NCBI GenBank assembly: GCA_946415315.1
Contig: CAMKRZ010000001.1
Coordinates: forward strand, 1 to 64,000
Length of the DNA: 64,000 bases
Direction: 5' to 3'
Origin: an uncultured Lachnoclostridium sp.
GTDB taxonomy: Bacteria > Bacillota > Clostridia > Lachnospirales > Lachnospiraceae
The notes under the pieces are model-generated. The model was not told where the DNA came from and ran no database searches. It worked only from the letters and a program-made list of their open reading frames with translations. This document shows, one piece after another, positions 63,122-64,000 of the stretch (within the stretch, counting starts at the first letter, position 1; each line of letters opens with the position of its first letter). The translations under genes were made by a program, and so were the position numbers.

Positions 63122-63751
63122 ATGGAGAAGAAATTGAAAGTTTTGATGATCAACGGAAGTCCGCGTAAAAACGGTAACATTGCGCTTGCATTTTCCGAGA
63201 TGGAGAAGGTTTTTGAGGAGAACGGCGTTGAGTACGAGAACATTCTGCTCGGTACAACGCCGATCCGAGGCTGCATCGCATGCGAGTCATGCCGCAAGAC
63301 CGGACGGTGCGTGTTCGACGACAAGGTGAACGAGCTCTCCGCCAAATTTGAGGAGGCCGACGGCCTCGTGATCGGTTCGCCGGTCTACTACGGATCTGCC
63401 AACGGAACGCTGCTCGCGGCGTTGCAGAGAATGTTTTACAGCTCGCATTTTGACAAGAGTCTCAAGGTTGGTGCCAGCGTTGTGAGCGCGAGACGCTCCG
63501 GCTGCACGGCGACATTTGACGAGCTGAACCGCTTCTTCACGCTCTCGAACATGCCTGTGGCGACAAGCCAGTACTGGAACAACATTTACGGCTGGGAGCC
63601 CGGCGAGGGGCGCGTCGACGCGGAAGGATGCCAGGTCATGCGCGTTCTGGCGCGCAACATGGTCTTCCTCATGCAGAGCATTGAGCTTGGCAAGAAGGAA
63701 GTTGGCCTTCCGAAGACGGAGCCGCGGGTGTGGACGAATTTTACGCGGTAA
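63122..63751 (+). CDS. NAD(P)H-dependent FMN reductase-like flavoprotein
   Basis: A 209-residue protein with the flavodoxin-like fold. VLMINGSPRKNGNIALAFSE is the FMN phosphate loop, ADGLVIGSPVYYGSANGTL the second binding loop and VSARRSGCTATFDELNRFFT follows. Two cysteines in RGCIACESCRKTGRC suggest an iron-sulfur or redox site as in iron-sulfur flavoproteins. It likely transfers electrons from NAD(P)H. GGAGG lies 18 bases after the preceding stop. A terminator follows. Confidence 0.9.
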   Translation: MEKKLKVLMINGSPRKNGNIALAFSEMEKVFEENGVEYENILLGTTPIRGCIACESCRKTGRCVFDDKVNELSAKFEEADGLVIGSPVYYGSANGTLLAALQRMFYSSHFDKSLKVGASVVSARRSGCTATFDELNRFFTLSNMPVATSQYWNNIYGWEPGEGRVDAEGCQVMRVLARNMVFLMQSIELGKKEVGLPKTEPRVWTNFTR

Positions 63752-63777
63752 CAATTTACAAGGGAATCGTAAAGCAA

Positions 63778-63811
63778 GGGAAACGTCGATGATCCGGCGT
63801 TTCCTTTTTTT
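63778..63811 (+). terminator. Rho-independent terminator
   Basis: GGAAACG / CGTTTCC stem with further inner pairing and seven T residues, 26 bases after the flavoprotein stop. Confidence 0.85.
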
Positions 63812-63936
63812 CGGGGAATCGGACACGCCAACACAATGTCGCCTGACGGGCGACCATTTTCCGAATCCGAAATGATATAGTGACCTCAGAAAGAAAAAAC
63901 ACGGGCCGCACAAAGCGGCGGAAAGGGAGGCACACT

Positions 63937-64000
63937 ATGAAGAAGGGTTTGACTGAGATCATTTACATTCTGGACAGAAGCGGTTCGATGGGAGGCCTGG
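63937..64000 (+). CDS. von Willebrand factor A domain protein, N-terminal part only
   Basis: ATG at 63937 follows AAAGGGAGG. The 21 visible codons begin KKGLTEIIYILDRSGSMGG: the Asp-x-Ser-x-Ser MIDAS motif of vWA domains is visible. The gene continues beyond the right window edge. Members bind metal and mediate protein-protein contacts. It follows the 61989 protein and a flavoprotein. Confidence 0.85.
   Translation, partial: MKKGLTEIIYILDRSGSMGGL

Overview
The window looks like the chromosome of a low-to-mid GC Gram-positive anaerobe of the class Clostridia, most probably Lachnospiraceae-like. The evidence is strong AGGAGG-type ribosome binding sites, frequent GTG/TTG starts, T-tailed hairpin terminators, sigma-A promoters with 17-bp spacers, choline-binding-type wall repeats, an HD-GYP protein with a 7TM sensor, and many families common in that group. 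No rRNA, tRNA, CRISPR array or complete insertion sequence was recognised.

Region 1 (1-28.4 kb) is the unusual part. It is a dense, AT-richer run of about 40 small genes, all on the + strand except one LysR regulator. Ten encode GNAT acetyltransferases. The others include two nucleotidyltransferase-type genes, an MccF-like peptidase, an HD phosphohydrolase, a DinB-like protein, a PPOX-like protein, a kinase, a methyltransferase, half a chromate transporter, rhomboid and HIT proteins and several unknowns. Gene fragments are interspersed. Many gene junctions carry the same short motif (consensus TATTTCGGnnTTACGcgc), always in the same orientation and often directly after the stop codon. A 14-bp palindrome (CAAATTCGAATTTG) accompanies or replaces it at some junctions. 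The region therefore behaves like an array of resistance- and housecleaning-type gene cassettes. It also holds three copies of an unrecognised domain family, one fused to a serine hydrolase of the beta-lactamase type.

Region 2 (28.5-48.3 kb) is GC-richer and chromosome-like. It has an XRE regulator with a palindromic operator, two metallophosphoesterases, a MmcB/sce7726-like nuclease, and a cell-envelope cluster (lipoprotein, VanX-like dipeptidase, membrane-anchored wall-repeat/transglutaminase protein, MBOAT O-acetyltransferase, AlgJ/X-like partner). These are followed by another XRE regulator with a 33-bp minisatellite, glmS, a damaged higBA toxin-antitoxin pair, an HD-GYP c-di-GMP phosphodiesterase, a HAD-GNAT fusion and a glycerate kinase-LRR fusion.

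Region 3 (48.4-54.4 kb) is AT-richer again and resembles a defence or mobile island: an excisionase-like HTH protein, a broken zinc-finger gene, a conserved hypothetical, a PD-(D/E)XK-DUF2075 nuclease-helicase translationally coupled to an EVE-domain protein, two membrane proteins, and a small gene bracketed by a partial duplication of the next gene. Region 4 (54.4-64 kb) returns to GC-rich metabolic genes: sugar-phosphate isomerase, 2'-5' RNA ligase-like protein, PspC, Gfo/Idh/MocA oxidoreductase, isochorismatase, ferredoxin-containing aldo/keto reductase, LUD protein, flavoprotein. It ends inside a von Willebrand A domain gene. GC statements are judged by eye, and all family assignments are from memory of motifs, not from searches.
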